Assembly (NCBI GenBank): GCA_020851235.1
Contig: JADZDD010000025.1
Location: forward strand, 310,001 to 374,000
From: Burkholderiales bacterium
GTDB lineage: Bacteria; Pseudomonadota; Gammaproteobacteria; Burkholderiales; Casimicrobiaceae
DNA: 64,000 nucleotides
Reading direction: 5' to 3'
The translations under genes and the position numbers were made by a program. This document shows, piece after piece, positions 16,645-25,386 of this stretch (the first letter of the stretch is position 1; each line of letters starts with the position of its first letter). The notes under the pieces were generated by a model. That model made no database searches and was not told the origin of the DNA. It saw nothing but the letters and a program-made list of their open reading frames with translations.

Positions 16645-17317
16645 GGTCACCCCCGTGCTCGCTTGCCGGAGCCTCGCCAAGACGTACACCGGAGGGCCGG
16701 CGCCGGTGCCCGTGCTGAACGGGATCGACCTCGACGTCGCGCCCGGGGAGCGGGTGGCCATCGTCGGGGCCTCGGGCGCCGGCACGAGCACGCTGCTGCA
16801 CCTCTTGGGTGGGCTCGACACGCCCACGGCCGGCGAGGTGCGTGTCGAAGGTCACGCACTCGCGGCGCTGTCGGAGGCGGCACGCGGCGCGCTGCGCAAT
16901 CGCACGCTCGGCTTCATCTACCAGTTCCATCACCTGCTGCCCGAGTTCAGCGCGGTGGAGAACGCCGCCATGCCGCTTCTCATCCGTCGCCTGCCGCCCG
17001 TGCAGGCGCGTGCACGCGCGGCGGCCACGCTCGAGCGCGTCGGCCTCGGCCATCGCCTGCGGCACCGGCCGGGCGAGCTCTCCGGCGGCGAACGCCAGCG
17101 CGTCGCGCTCGCGCGCGCGCTCGTCACCGAGCCGCGCTGCGTGCTCGCCGACGAGCCGACCGGCAATCTCGACCGGCGAACCGCCGGCCAGGTCTTCGAC
17201 CTCATGCTCGAACTCAACGCGGCGATCGGCACCGCGCTCGTGATCGTCACGCACGATCCGGAGCTTGCGGCGCGCACCGATCGCAGCCTGTCGCTGATCG
17301 ACGGCCGGCTCGGCTGA
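16637..17317 (+). CDS. lolD: lipoprotein-releasing ABC transporter ATP-binding protein LolD with altered Walker A
   Basis: A 226-residue ABC ATPase overlapping lolC by 8 bp. The LolD-type motifs are present: Q-loop ([23 protein letters not shown]), signature [15 protein letters not shown], Walker [13 protein letters not shown] and switch His in VIVTHD. The Walker A reads G-A-S-G-A-G-T-S-T, so position 50, normally the invariant lysine of GxxGxGK[ST], is Thr (codon ACG at 16784-16786). A single A-to-C change from AAG would produce it. Loss of this lysine normally abolishes ATP hydrolysis, yet LolD is essential in most Gram-negative bacteria. Sequencing error, a second lolD elsewhere, or a truly altered ATPase are the alternatives. 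Confidence 0.88.
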   Translation: MSEVTPVLACRSLAKTYTGGPAPVPVLNGIDLDVAPGERVAIVGASGAGTSTLLHLLGGLDTPTAGEVRVEGHALAALSEAARGALRNRTLGFIYQFHHLLPEFSAVENAAMPLLIRRLPPVQARARAAATLERVGLGHRLRHRPGELSGGERQRVALARALVTEPRCVLADEPTGNLDRRTAGQVFDLMLELNAAIGTALVIVTHDPELAARTDRSLSLIDGRLG

Positions 17318-17404
17318 CGCGGCGCGATCGGCGCTCGTGCCGCCCCCGCGGCGGAGCCGCCCGCGGCGTTGAGGATTCCCGCGCGGACGACGGCACGTCT
17401 CGGC

Positions 17405-17410
17405 TACACT
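17405..17410 (+). promoter_or_regulatory. -10 promoter element for the mrp operon
   Basis: TACACT ends seven bases before the mrpA ATG at 17418, placing the likely transcription start at the start codon. No ribosome binding site is visible, consistent with a leaderless mRNA. The -35 region is not clear. Confidence 0.4.
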
Positions 17411-17417
17411 CGGGCCG

Positions 17418-20393
17418 ATGGAACTCCCGCTCCTCATCCTGTTGCCGTTCGTGGGGAGCGTCATCGCTTCGCTGTTCCCCACGCACGCGCGCAATGCGGC
17501 ATCGGGGTTCGCCGGCATCGTCGCGCTCGCCGTCACGATCCTGGTCGCGCGCCTGTACCCCGAGGTGCAGGCGCAAGGCGTCGTCCAGTGGCGGCTTGCG
17601 TGGCTGCCGACGTTGGGTCTCGACTTCGTCGTGCGCCTCGATGGCCTCGCCTGGATGTTCGCGCTCCTCGCCGCAGGCATCGGCTGCCTCGTCACCTTCT
17701 ACGCGCGGTACTACATGTCACCGGAGGACCCGGTGCCGCGCTTCTTCGCATTCCTGCTCGCCTTCATGGGCGCGATGCTCGGGGTGGTCACCGCCGGCAA
17801 TCTCGTCCAGCTCGTCTTCTTCTGGGAAGTCACGAGCATCTACTCGTTCCTGCTCATCGGTTACTGGCACCATCGGCGTGACGCCCGCCGCGGCGCGTAC
17901 ATGTCGCTGGCCGTCACGGGAACCGGAGGTTTCTTGCTCCTGGCCGGAGTCCTCCTCCTCGGGCGCGTCGTCGGGAGCTACGATCTGGACGCCGTGCTGG
18001 GGCAGGGTGCGGCGATTCGCGAGCACGCGCTGTACCCGCTGATCCTCGCACTGGTGCTGGCCGGCGCCTTCACCAAGAGCGCACAGTTTCCTTTCCACTT
18101 CTGGCTGCCACATGCGATGGCGGCGCCGACCCCGGTCTCCGCGTACCTGCACTCGGCGGCGATGGTGAAGGTCGGCGTCTTCCTCCTGATGCGCCTGTGG
18201 TCCGCGCTCGCGGGGACCGAGGCGTGGTTCATCGCGGTCAGTGGGGCGGGCGCGGTGACGCTGCTGCTCGGCGCGTGGTGCGCGATGTTCCAGCGCGACC
18301 TCAAGGGGCTCCTCGCCTACTCGACGATGAGCCACCTGGGCCTCATCACGCTGTTGCTCGGACTCGGCAGTCCGCTCGCCGCGGTCGCCGCCGTGTTCCA
18401 TGCGATGAATCACGCGACGTTCAAGTCGTCGCTGTTCATGGCCGCGGGGATCATCGATCACGAGACCGGGACGCGCGACATGCGCCGGCTGCACGGACTC
18501 TTCCGCGCGATGCCCATCACCGGCACGCTCGCCATCGTCGCGAGTGCCGCGATGGCCGGGGTGCCGCTGTTGAATGGCTTCCTGTCGAAGGAGATGTTCT
18601 TTGCGGAGACGTTCTATCTCGTCGCGCATCCGGCGATCCAGTATGCATTGCCGCTCGTCGCCACGCTCGCCGGAACGTTCGCCGTCGTGTACGCGCTGCG
18701 CGTGGCGCACGGCATCTTCTTCGGCGAGCCGCCGGATCGCCTGCCGCATCCGCCGCACGAGCCGGTGCGCTGGATGCGCGTGCCGATCGAACTGCTCGTG
18801 CTTGCATGCATCGCGGTGGGCGTCGCGCCGGCGCTCGTCATCGGCGACGTCCTCGCCACCGCGGCGCGACCCGTGGTGGGCGGCACGCTGCCGCACTACG
18901 ATCTCGCGCTGTGGCACGGCTTCAACGCGCCGCTGCTCATGAGCCTGCTCGCGACGGTGGGGGGTCTTCTCCTCTACCGTGCGCTCGGAGGTCGCCTGGG
19001 CAGCGCCCGCTTCGACGTTCCGCCGTTCGTTCCGATCGATGGCCAGCGCCTGTTCGAGCGCACGCTTGCGTGGGGCGATCGGATGGCGCGCGCGCTCGCC
19101 CGTCGCATCGTCGTGCGGCGCCTGCAGCCGCAGATCGCGTGGATGATCGTGCTCGCCACCATCGGGGCCGCACTCGCGGTGCGCGAGACCGGGTTGCAGT
19201 GGGGCGATCGGCAGCGCGTGGCCGGGACGTTCGCCGTCGCCGCGCTGTGGACCGTCGGCGTGGCGAGCGCGGTGGCGGCGGCGTGGCTCGCGAAACTCCA
19301 TCGCTTCGCGGCACTCACGATGCTCGGAGTGACCGGGCTCATGGTGTGCATCACCTTCGTGCTCTTCTCGGCGCCCGACCTCGCGCTGACGCAACTCGTC
19401 GTCGAATCCGTCACCGTCGTGCTGTTCCTGCTCGGCCTGCGCTGGCTGCCCAAGCGCCAGCCCGGACTCGCACCCGAGGCGTCGCCGCGCCAGCGGCTGC
19501 GGCGCGCCCGCGACCTCGTCCTCGCCGTGGCCGCCGGCGCCGGCCTCGCGACGCTTTCCTACGCGCTCCTGACCCGCCCGGCGCCGCAGAGCATCTCGCC
19601 GTTCTTCCTCGATCGTGCGCTGCCCGAAGGAGGCGGGACCAACGTCATCAACGTGATGCTGGTCGACTTTCGCAGCTTCGATACGCTGGGCGAGATCACC
19701 GTCCTCGGTGCCGCCGCACTCACCGTGTACGCGCTCCTGCGCCGGTTCCGGCCGCCACGCGAGGCGATCGCAATGCCCGCGCAACAGCGCGTCGTGCTCG
19801 AGGTCGCTGCCACCGATCTCGTGGCGCCGCAAACGGATGCCGCGGCGCTCACCGGATACCTCAAGGTGCCGGCGGTCCTCGCCCGTCTCATGCTCCCCCT
19901 GGCCGTCCTGGTGGCGCTGCACCTGTTCCTGCGCGGGCACAACCTCCCCGGAGGCGGCTTCGTCGCCGGGCTCGTCGTGGCGATCGCCTTCATCATGCAG
20001 TACCTCGTCGCGGGCGCGTCGTGGATCGAGGCGCGCCTGACGCTCAACCCTGCACGCTGGATCGCGGTGGGATTGCTCACCGCCACCCTGACCGGTGCCG
20101 GCGCGTGGGCCGTCGGCTATCCGTTCCTCACCACGCACACCGCGCACGTCGACCTGCCGCTCGTGGGGGAAATGCATATCCCGAGCGCGCTCTTTTTCGA
20201 CGTCGGGGTGTTTGCGGTGGTGACCGGTTCGACCTTGCTCGTCCTGCTCGCGCTGGCGCACCAGTCGATTCGCGCCCGGCGCGCGCAGGCCGCGGCGCGC
20301 GCCGACGCGCTTGCCGCCGCCGGCACGGCGGCGATCGCAACGACCGCAGCGGGTGCGCCCGTGGCGACGACGCTGCGTCCGGTCGAGGGCTGA
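17418..20393 (+). CDS. mrpA: Na+(K+)/H+ antiporter subunit A/B fusion (MrpAB/PhaAB)
   Basis: A 991-residue polytopic membrane protein. The N-terminal 500 residues are an NADH-dehydrogenase ND5-like proton channel (LVFFWEVTSIYSFLLIGYW, GAFTKSAQFPFHFWLPHAMAAPTPVSAYLHSAAMVKVGVFLL, FHAMNHATFKSSLFMAAGIIDHETGTRDMRRL). The central part carries MrpA-specific helices (PDLALTQLVVESVTVVLFLLGLRWLPKR). Residues of about 830-960 form a fused MnhB/MrpB domain (LHLFLRGHNLPGGGFVAGLVVAIAFIMQYLVAG). The fusion and the C-G genes downstream match the six-gene group 2 (Pha) type. The complex exchanges cytoplasmic Na+ or K+ for external H+ in alkaline or salt stress. It heads an operon with overlapping genes. Confidence 0.93.
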   Translation: MELPLLILLPFVGSVIASLFPTHARNAASGFAGIVALAVTILVARLYPEVQAQGVVQWRLAWLPTLGLDFVVRLDGLAWMFALLAAGIGCLVTFYARYYMSPEDPVPRFFAFLLAFMGAMLGVVTAGNLVQLVFFWEVTSIYSFLLIGYWHHRRDARRGAYMSLAVTGTGGFLLLAGVLLLGRVVGSYDLDAVLGQGAAIREHALYPLILALVLAGAFTKSAQFPFHFWLPHAMAAPTPVSAYLHSAAMVKVGVFLLMRLWSALAGTEAWFIAVSGAGAVTLLLGAWCAMFQRDLKGLLAYSTMSHLGLITLLLGLGSPLAAVAAVFHAMNHATFKSSLFMAAGIIDHETGTRDMRRLHGLFRAMPITGTLAIVASAAMAGVPLLNGFLSKEMFFAETFYLVAHPAIQYALPLVATLAGTFAVVYALRVAHGIFFGEPPDRLPHPPHEPVRWMRVPIELLVLACIAVGVAPALVIGDVLATAARPVVGGTLPHYDLALWHGFNAPLLMSLLATVGGLLLYRALGGRLGSARFDVPPFVPIDGQRLFERTLAWGDRMARALARRIVVRRLQPQIAWMIVLATIGAALAVRETGLQWGDRQRVAGTFAVAALWTVGVASAVAAAWLAKLHRFAALTMLGVTGLMVCITFVLFSAPDLALTQLVVESVTVVLFLLGLRWLPKRQPGLAPEASPRQRLRRARDLVLAVAAGAGLATLSYALLTRPAPQSISPFFLDRALPEGGGTNVINVMLVDFRSFDTLGEITVLGAAALTVYALLRRFRPPREAIAMPAQQRVVLEVAATDLVAPQTDAAALTGYLKVPAVLARLMLPLAVLVALHLFLRGHNLPGGGFVAGLVVAIAFIMQYLVAGASWIEARLTLNPARWIAVGLLTATLTGAGAWAVGYPFLTTHTAHVDLPLVGEMHIPSALFFDVGVFAVVTGSTLLVLLALAHQSIRARRAQAAARADALAAAGTAAIATTAAGAPVATTLRPVEG

Positions 20394-20396
20394 CGC

Positions 20397-20741
20397 GTGG
20401 AAATCCTGCTCTCGATCGCGATCGGCGTCCTGGGCGCGTGCGGCGTGTGGCTCGTGCTGCGACCGCGGACCTTCCAGGTCCTCATGGGACTGTCGCTCCT
20501 GAGTTACGCGGTGAACCTCTTTCTCTTCAGCATGGGGAGCCTGTCGATCGGCCACGAGCCGATCGTGGCGCCGGGCCGCACCGCCGATCTTGCGCACTAC
20601 ACCGATCCGATGGTGCAGGCGCTGGTGCTCACGGCGATCGTGATCGGGTTTGCCACGACCGCGCTCTTCCTCGTCGTGCTGCTCGCGCTGCGCGGCCTGA
20701 GCGACAGCGATCACGTCGACGGTGAGGCCGATCCCTCATGA
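20397..20741 (+). CDS. mrpC: cation/proton antiporter subunit C (MrpC/PhaC)
   Basis: A 114-residue, three-helix NuoK-like subunit. The GTG start lies three bases after the mrpA stop. The family core is visible in RTFQVLMGLSLLSYAVNLFLFSMGSL and YTDPMVQALVLTAIVIGFATTALFLVVLLAL, with the conserved DP..QALVLTAIVI motif of the Mrp/NuoK family. Its stop overlaps the mrpD ATG (ATGA). It packs against MrpA and MrpD in the membrane part of the complex. Confidence 0.92.
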   Translation: MEILLSIAIGVLGACGVWLVLRPRTFQVLMGLSLLSYAVNLFLFSMGSLSIGHEPIVAPGRTADLAHYTDPMVQALVLTAIVIGFATTALFLVVLLALRGLSDSDHVDGEADPS

Positions 20742-22453
20742 TGTCGGCATTCCTTGCCACGATCGCCGCGGCCGTCGCGCCGTGGATGCCGCATCTCGTG
20801 GTCGTCCCGGTCGTGCTGCCGCTCGTCGCGGCCGCGCTGTTGCTCGTCATCGGCGAGGGTCGTCGCGGCTGGCTCGTCGCTGGCAGCCTCACTGCCACTG
20901 CCACCACCTTGGCCGTCGCGATCGCGCTCGTCGCCTGGGTCGACGCCAAGGGCGCGACGCCGGCCATTGCGGTCTACCTCCCCGCCAACTGGGACGTCCC
21001 CTTCGGCATCGTGCTCGTCGCCGATCGGCTGTCGGCTCTCATGCTCGCCGTCACGGCGGGGGTCGCCGTCTGCGCGCTCGTTTTCGCCGTGGCGCGCTGG
21101 CAGCGCGCGGGCGTGTATTTCCACCCGCTCTTCCAGCTCCAGGTGATGGGCATCAACGGCGCGTTCCTGACCGCGGACCTGTTCAACCTCTTCGTCTTCG
21201 TCGAGGTCATGCTCACCGCCTCGTATGCGCTGCTCCTGCACGGGTCGGGGCGCTCGCGCGTGCAGGCGAGCCTGCATTACATCGCGATCAACCTGGTCGC
21301 CTCGGCGCTGTTCCTGCTGGGCGTGGCGATGATCTACGGGATCTCGGGGACGCTCGGCATGGCCGACGTGGCGCAAAAGCTTCCGGCGATTCCGGCGCAC
21401 GACCGCGGCCTCCTGTACGCGGGCGCGGCGCTCCTGGGCATCGCGCTCCTCACCAAGGCGGCCGTGTGGCCGCTCAACTTCTGGCTCGTCCCGGCGTACT
21501 CCGTCGCGGCCGCGCCCGTGGCGGCGATCTTCGTGCTGCTCACCAAGGTCGGCTTCTACGCGATCCTGCGGTTGTGGACGCTCTTCCTCGCACCGCACGG
21601 CGACTCCGCCGCGCGCTTCGGCGCCGACGCGCTGGTGCTGGGAGGGCTTGCGACCATCGCCATTGCCGCGGTCGTCATGATCGTGTCGCGCAACGTCCGC
21701 CGGCTCGCTGCCCTCGCGGCAATGATGTCCACGGGGACGCTCGTGGCGGTGCTGGGCTTCGGCAGCGCCGAACTCCTGGGAGGCGCGCTCTACTATCTTC
21801 TCGGGTCGACACTCGCGGTGGCGACGCTCTTCCTGCTCGCCGATCTCGTCGAGCGCGCGCGCGAGCGGGGCACCGATGCCACTGCCGACGAGGACATTGC
21901 CGAGCCGCCGCCGTTTTCCTTCGACGGCCGTGGCGTCACCGGGCACGTCAACCTCGACGACGAGGAAGCAGCCCTCATCGGTCGTCCCATTCCCATCGCG
22001 CTCGCGTTCCTGGGTCTTACCTTCATCGTTTGCGTGCTCCTCATCGCCGGCGTGCCGCCGCTCGCGGGCTTCCTCGCCAAGTTCACGATGCTGGCCGCGC
22101 TCGTGGGACGCGACGGCGATGCCGTGTCGCTGCTGCGATGGGCCGTGGTCGTCGTCATGATCGCCTCGAGCCTCGTCGCGCTGCTCGTGCTCGTGCGCAC
22201 CGGCGCCCGCTATTTCTGGGCGCCGCAGGGGCGTGCCGCACCCCGCCTTGCGGTCATCGAGTGCCTGCCCATCGGCGGGCTCGTCGCCGCCGTCGTGTGG
22301 ATTACGGTGGCTGCCGGCCCGATGCTGCGCTACACCACCGTGGCAGCCGAACACGTGCTCGATGCCTCGGAATACGTGCAGGCCGTCGCGAGAACCCGGG
22401 CCGTGCCGAGCCCGACCCACGACTCGCGCCCCGGCGGCGGGGCCGTCCGATGA
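20738..22453 (+). CDS. mrpD: cation/proton antiporter subunit D (MrpD/PhaD)
   Basis: A 571-residue ND2/ND4-like membrane protein with about 14 helices. Proton-channel signatures are visible: TADLFNLFVFVEVMLTASYALLLHG, LLTKAAVWPLNFWLVPAYSVAAAPVAAIFVLLTKVGFYAILRLW and the terminal IAGVPPLAGFLAKFTMLAALV. A hydrophilic loop around residues 380-410 (RGTDATADEDIAEPPPFSFDGR) is longer than in many MrpD proteins. It overlaps mrpC and mrpE by four bases each, so synthesis of all subunits is coupled. Confidence 0.93.
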   Translation: MMSAFLATIAAAVAPWMPHLVVVPVVLPLVAAALLLVIGEGRRGWLVAGSLTATATTLAVAIALVAWVDAKGATPAIAVYLPANWDVPFGIVLVADRLSALMLAVTAGVAVCALVFAVARWQRAGVYFHPLFQLQVMGINGAFLTADLFNLFVFVEVMLTASYALLLHGSGRSRVQASLHYIAINLVASALFLLGVAMIYGISGTLGMADVAQKLPAIPAHDRGLLYAGAALLGIALLTKAAVWPLNFWLVPAYSVAAAPVAAIFVLLTKVGFYAILRLWTLFLAPHGDSAARFGADALVLGGLATIAIAAVVMIVSRNVRRLAALAAMMSTGTLVAVLGFGSAELLGGALYYLLGSTLAVATLFLLADLVERARERGTDATADEDIAEPPPFSFDGRGVTGHVNLDDEEAALIGRPIPIALAFLGLTFIVCVLLIAGVPPLAGFLAKFTMLAALVGRDGDAVSLLRWAVVVVMIASSLVALLVLVRTGARYFWAPQGRAAPRLAVIECLPIGGLVAAVVWITVAAGPMLRYTTVAAEHVLDASEYVQAVARTRAVPSPTHDSRPGGGAVR

Positions 22454-22935
22454 AGCGCGTCTTTCCGGCACCCCTCGTCTCGGTGTCCCTGTTCGCGATG
22501 TGGCTCGTGCTGCAGGGCTCGCTCGCGGCGGGCGATCTCCTCCTCGCCGCGGCATGCGCGATCGCGATCCCCGTCGCCTGCGCGCCGTTGCGACCGCTGC
22601 CGGTGCGCATCCGGCATCCGATCGTCATCGCCCGCTTGATCCTCGTGGTCGGCTACGACGTCCTGCGCTCGAACCTCGCCGTCGCGTTCGGCGTGCTGCG
22701 CAGCCCATGGCGCGCCCCGCGCAGCGCCTTCGTGCGCATTCCCCTCGACATCACCGATCCCAACGCGCTCGCCTCGCTGTGCATGATCACGACCGTGATC
22801 CCGGGCACGGTGTGGACCGAATACGTCGACGGGCATGGCCTCCTCCTGCACGTGTTCGAGGTCGACGACCCGGCGAGCTTCATCGCCGAATTCAAGGCAC
22901 GCTACGAGCGGCCCTTGCAGGAGATCTTCGAATGA
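22450..22935 (+). CDS. mrpE: cation/proton antiporter subunit E (MrpE/PhaE)
   Basis: A 161-residue protein with N-terminal membrane helices (VSVSLFAMWLVLQGSLAAGDLLLAAACAIAI) and a cytoplasmic C-terminal domain. Family motifs are RLILVVGYDVLRSNLAVAFGVL, RIPLDITDPNALASLCMITTVIPGTVWTEY and LLLHVFEVDD. The ATG at 22450 overlaps the mrpD stop; the track shows this frame only as part of a long shadow ORF from 20722. It overlaps mrpF by four bases. Confidence 0.92.
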   Translation: MKRVFPAPLVSVSLFAMWLVLQGSLAAGDLLLAAACAIAIPVACAPLRPLPVRIRHPIVIARLILVVGYDVLRSNLAVAFGVLRSPWRAPRSAFVRIPLDITDPNALASLCMITTVIPGTVWTEYVDGHGLLLHVFEVDDPASFIAEFKARYERPLQEIFE

Positions 22936-23210
22936 CCGCTCTCGTCACTGCGGCCGTTGCCGTCGCGCTGTCGTGCTATGCCGTCGCGATCGCGCTCGCC
23001 TTCGTGCGGCTCGTGCGCGGGCCGGCAGCACAGGACCGCGTGCTCGCGCTCGACTTCATCTACATCAACGGCATGCTGATCGTCCTCGTCCTCGGGGTGC
23101 GCTATGGCAGCAGCATGTACTTCGAGTCGGCGCTCCTGATCGCGCTCGTCGGCTTCGTGAGCTCGGCCGCGCTCGCCAAGTTCCTGCTTCGCGGCGAGGT
23201 CATCGAATGA
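22932..23210 (+). CDS. mrpF: cation/proton antiporter subunit F (MrpF/PhaF)
   Basis: A 92-residue protein with three membrane helices. The MrpF core is visible in FVRLVRGPAAQDRVLALDFIYINGMLIVLVLGVRYGSSMYFESALLIALVGFVSSAALAKFLLRGEVIE, including the conserved GP...DR..A.D segment. The start ATG overlaps the mrpE stop and its own stop overlaps the mrpG start. The track shows it only inside a longer ORF from 22233. Confidence 0.92.
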   Translation: MTALVTAAVAVALSCYAVAIALAFVRLVRGPAAQDRVLALDFIYINGMLIVLVLGVRYGSSMYFESALLIALVGFVSSAALAKFLLRGEVIE

Positions 23211-23554
23211 CGTTCGCCGCGTCGCTTGCCGAGGTCGCGATCGCGCTCCTGCTCGTGGCAGGCGGCCTCTTCGCGTTGATCGCCGCGATCGGCCTCGTGC
23301 GCCTGCCGACGTTCTTCATCCGCATGCACCCGCCGGCGATCGCCAACACGCTCGCCGTGTGGTGCACCGCACTCGCGGTGATCGTTCACTTCCTCGTGCT
23401 CGAGGGACGCCTCGCGCTGTACGTGTGGCTCATCCCGATCCTGCTGTCGATCACGGCGCCGATCACCACCGCGTTCCTGTCACGGGCGGCGCTGTTTCGT
23501 GAGCGGCAGCGCGGCGGCGACGTGCCGCCACCGCCGGGAGGCGGGCCGCTCTAG
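23207..23554 (+). CDS. mrpG: cation/proton antiporter subunit G (MrpG/PhaG)
   Basis: A 115-residue protein with three membrane helices. The family motif is visible in LLLVAGGLFALIAAIGLVRLPTFFIRMHPPAIANTLAVWCTALAV (the G...R.PD/TF..R.H pattern) and in LLSITAPITTAFLSRAALFR. It is the last gene of the mrp operon and ends in a Pro/Gly-rich tail (GGDVPPPPGGGPL). Convergent with the DapA-like gene 22 bp away; no intrinsic terminator is seen in between. Confidence 0.92.
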   Translation: MTFAASLAEVAIALLLVAGGLFALIAAIGLVRLPTFFIRMHPPAIANTLAVWCTALAVIVHFLVLEGRLALYVWLIPILLSITAPITTAFLSRAALFRERQRGGDVPPPPGGGPL

Positions 23555-23576
23555 ACGGTTGCCGCGGGGTGGGCGG

Positions 23577-24524
23577 CTACGTCGCCGCCCGCAGCGTCTC
23601 GCCGTCGAGCAAGCCCGCGAACTGCGCGAGACGGCGCAGTTCGGCGCGCTCGGCGTCGTCGATCCCCAGTTGCGGTGCGCGCACCGTCGGGTGCGCGATG
23701 AGACCCTGCATCGTGAGCACCTCCTTCATGCGCGGCCGGTAGTCGCGGATCGGATTGCGCCAGGCGAAGCGGGCAAGGGGTCCCAGCCGATCCCAGATCG
23801 CGAAGGCGCGGGTGAAGTCGTGCGCGGCGGCCGCCCGCTGCATCTCGACCAGTTCGCGCGTGGCCGTGGCCGCGAAGCCGATGAGTGCACCGTCGCAGCC
23901 CATGACCATCGCCTCGCAGATGAAGGTGTCGCTGCCGGTGAGGATGCCGAGCTTGCGCGGCAGGCCGCGCGCCGCGGCGATCGTCTCGACCGTCTTCGTC
24001 GTATCGAACGAGGCCTCCTTGAGACCGATCACCTGCGGGATCGCGCACAGTTCGCCGAGCGTCTCCGGCGGGAAGTCGGGACCGAACGCCTTCGGGAACT
24101 GGAACGCGATCATCGGCAGGCCGACCCCGTCGGCGATCGCACGGTGATAGGCGGTGATCATCGCGGTCGGCACGGGGTTGCCGAGAAACGTCGGGAAGGG
24201 CGGGAAGATGGCAAGTCCCTGCGCCCCCGCCGCCTTGAGTTCGTTGCCCCAATGCACGGCCGAACGCGTCGACCCCGCGATGAGGCCCGACAGGAGGGGC
24301 ACCGCGCCGGCGATGACCTCGCCACAGACGTGCAACACCTGCAGTTGCTCGTCGTGATCGAGCGTCGGACCCTCGCTCGCGTCCATGTTCATCGCGATCG
24401 CGGCCGGCTTCTGGAGCGCAATCCACCGGATGTAGCGGCGCAGCGAATCCCAATCGATCGACTCGTCGGGCAGCATCGGCAGGACGGGGGCGGCGACGAT
24501 GCCCTTTAGCGGGATGAGCGACAT
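23577..24524 (-). CDS. DapA/NanA-superfamily aldolase or lyase
   Basis: A 315-residue class I aldolase-fold protein of the dihydrodipicolinate synthase superfamily. The Schiff-base lysine is in VIGLKEASFDTTKT, the GxxGE-type segment reads MDASEGPTLDHDEQ, and GSDTFICEAMVMGCDGALIGFAA follows. The Tyr of the usual [YF]N[VIL]P motif is absent; the site reads IAFQFPKAFGPDFP, so it is unlikely to be true DapA. It is the last gene of a minus-strand unit after a cupin and an SsuABC-type importer, with 5 bp to the ATPase. The likely role is cleaving or dehydrating the imported compound; the substrate is unknown. Confidence 0.8.
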   Translation of the reverse strand: MSLIPLKGIVAAPVLPMLPDESIDWDSLRRYIRWIALQKPAAIAMNMDASEGPTLDHDEQLQVLHVCGEVIAGAVPLLSGLIAGSTRSAVHWGNELKAAGAQGLAIFPPFPTFLGNPVPTAMITAYHRAIADGVGLPMIAFQFPKAFGPDFPPETLGELCAIPQVIGLKEASFDTTKTVETIAAARGLPRKLGILTGSDTFICEAMVMGCDGALIGFAATATRELVEMQRAAAAHDFTRAFAIWDRLGPLARFAWRNPIRDYRPRMKEVLTMQGLIAHPTVRAPQLGIDDAERAELRRLAQFAGLLDGETLRAAT

Positions 24525-24528
24525 GGCG

Positions 24529-25386
24529 TTACTCCTGGCCGATGGGGCGCGCCGCGCCGTGCAACACGCCGCGCGCGAGGAAGATCTCGGTGATGGCCTC
24601 CGTGGCTCGCGTGAACTCGGGCGCGCGACGCGCGTCGAGCCCGCGGGGGCGCGGCAGGCCGACGTCGAGGATACGCTCGATGCGTCCCGGGCGCGGCGAC
24701 ATCACGACGACGCGGTCGGCGAGCAGCACCGCCTCGTCGATCGAATGCGTGATGAAGAGCACCGTCTTGCGCGTGGCGAGCCACAGCGCCTCGAGATCGA
24801 GGCGGATCTGCTCGCGCGTGAGCGCATCGAGTGCGCCGAACGGCTCGTCCATGAGCAGCAGCGGCGCATCGTGGATGAGCGCCCGCGCGATGGCCACCCG
24901 CTTGCGCATCCCGCCGGAGAGTTCGTGCGGGTAGCGATCGCCGAAATCGGCAAGCCCCACCTGCGTGAGAAGCCGCCGTGCCCGGTCGCGGTAGGCGGCA
25001 GGGTCGAGCCCGCGCAGCTCGACCTGCACGAGCACGTTGGCAAGCGCGGTGCGCCAATCGAGGAGCACCGGGCTCTGGAACACGATGCCGAGGTTGGTCT
25101 GCGGCCGGTCGACGACGCGGCCGTCGACGCGCACCTCGCCGGTGCTCGCGAGGTGCAGGCCGGCGACGAGGCGCAGCAGCGTGCTCTTGCCGCAGCCCGA
25201 AGGTCCCACGATCGCGAGGAACTCGCCCTCGCGGATCGTGAGGTCCACGCGATCGAGCGCGCGCGTCTCCTCGCGGCCGGCGCGCCGATAGACCTTGGTG
25301 ACGCCGGTGAGCGCGACGTACGGTGGCGACGCATCCGTCGCCGCGACGATGCGGGTGGCCGCGGTGGCGACCGACGGTGCCGTCAC
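24529..25386 (-). CDS. ABC transporter ATP-binding protein, nitrate/sulfonate/taurine type
   Basis: A 285-residue SsuB/TauB-like ATPase. Walker A is GPSGCGKSTLLRLVAGL, the Q-loop reads IVFQSPVLLDWRTALANV, the signature ELSGGMRKRVAIARAL, Walker B LLLMDEPFGALDALTR and the switch FITHSIDEAVLLADRVVVM. The start is a GTG at 25386 overlapping the stop codon of the binding protein gene (GTGA); the track buries it in a longer ORF to 26436. About 30 non-conserved residues precede the ABC domain. It energises the importer formed with the permease and binding protein upstream. Confidence 0.9.
   Translation of the reverse strand: MTAPSVATAATRIVAATDASPPYVALTGVTKVYRRAGREETRALDRVDLTIREGEFLAIVGPSGCGKSTLLRLVAGLHLASTGEVRVDGRVVDRPQTNLGIVFQSPVLLDWRTALANVLVQVELRGLDPAAYRDRARRLLTQVGLADFGDRYPHELSGGMRKRVAIARALIHDAPLLLMDEPFGALDALTREQIRLDLEALWLATRKTVLFITHSIDEAVLLADRVVVMSPRPGRIERILDVGLPRPRGLDARRAPEFTRATEAITEIFLARGVLHGAARPIGQE

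Noticed and set aside
17718-20714. 998-residue minus-strand ORF opposite mrpA
   Set aside because: Charged, low-complexity antisense frame of a well-supported membrane protein gene.
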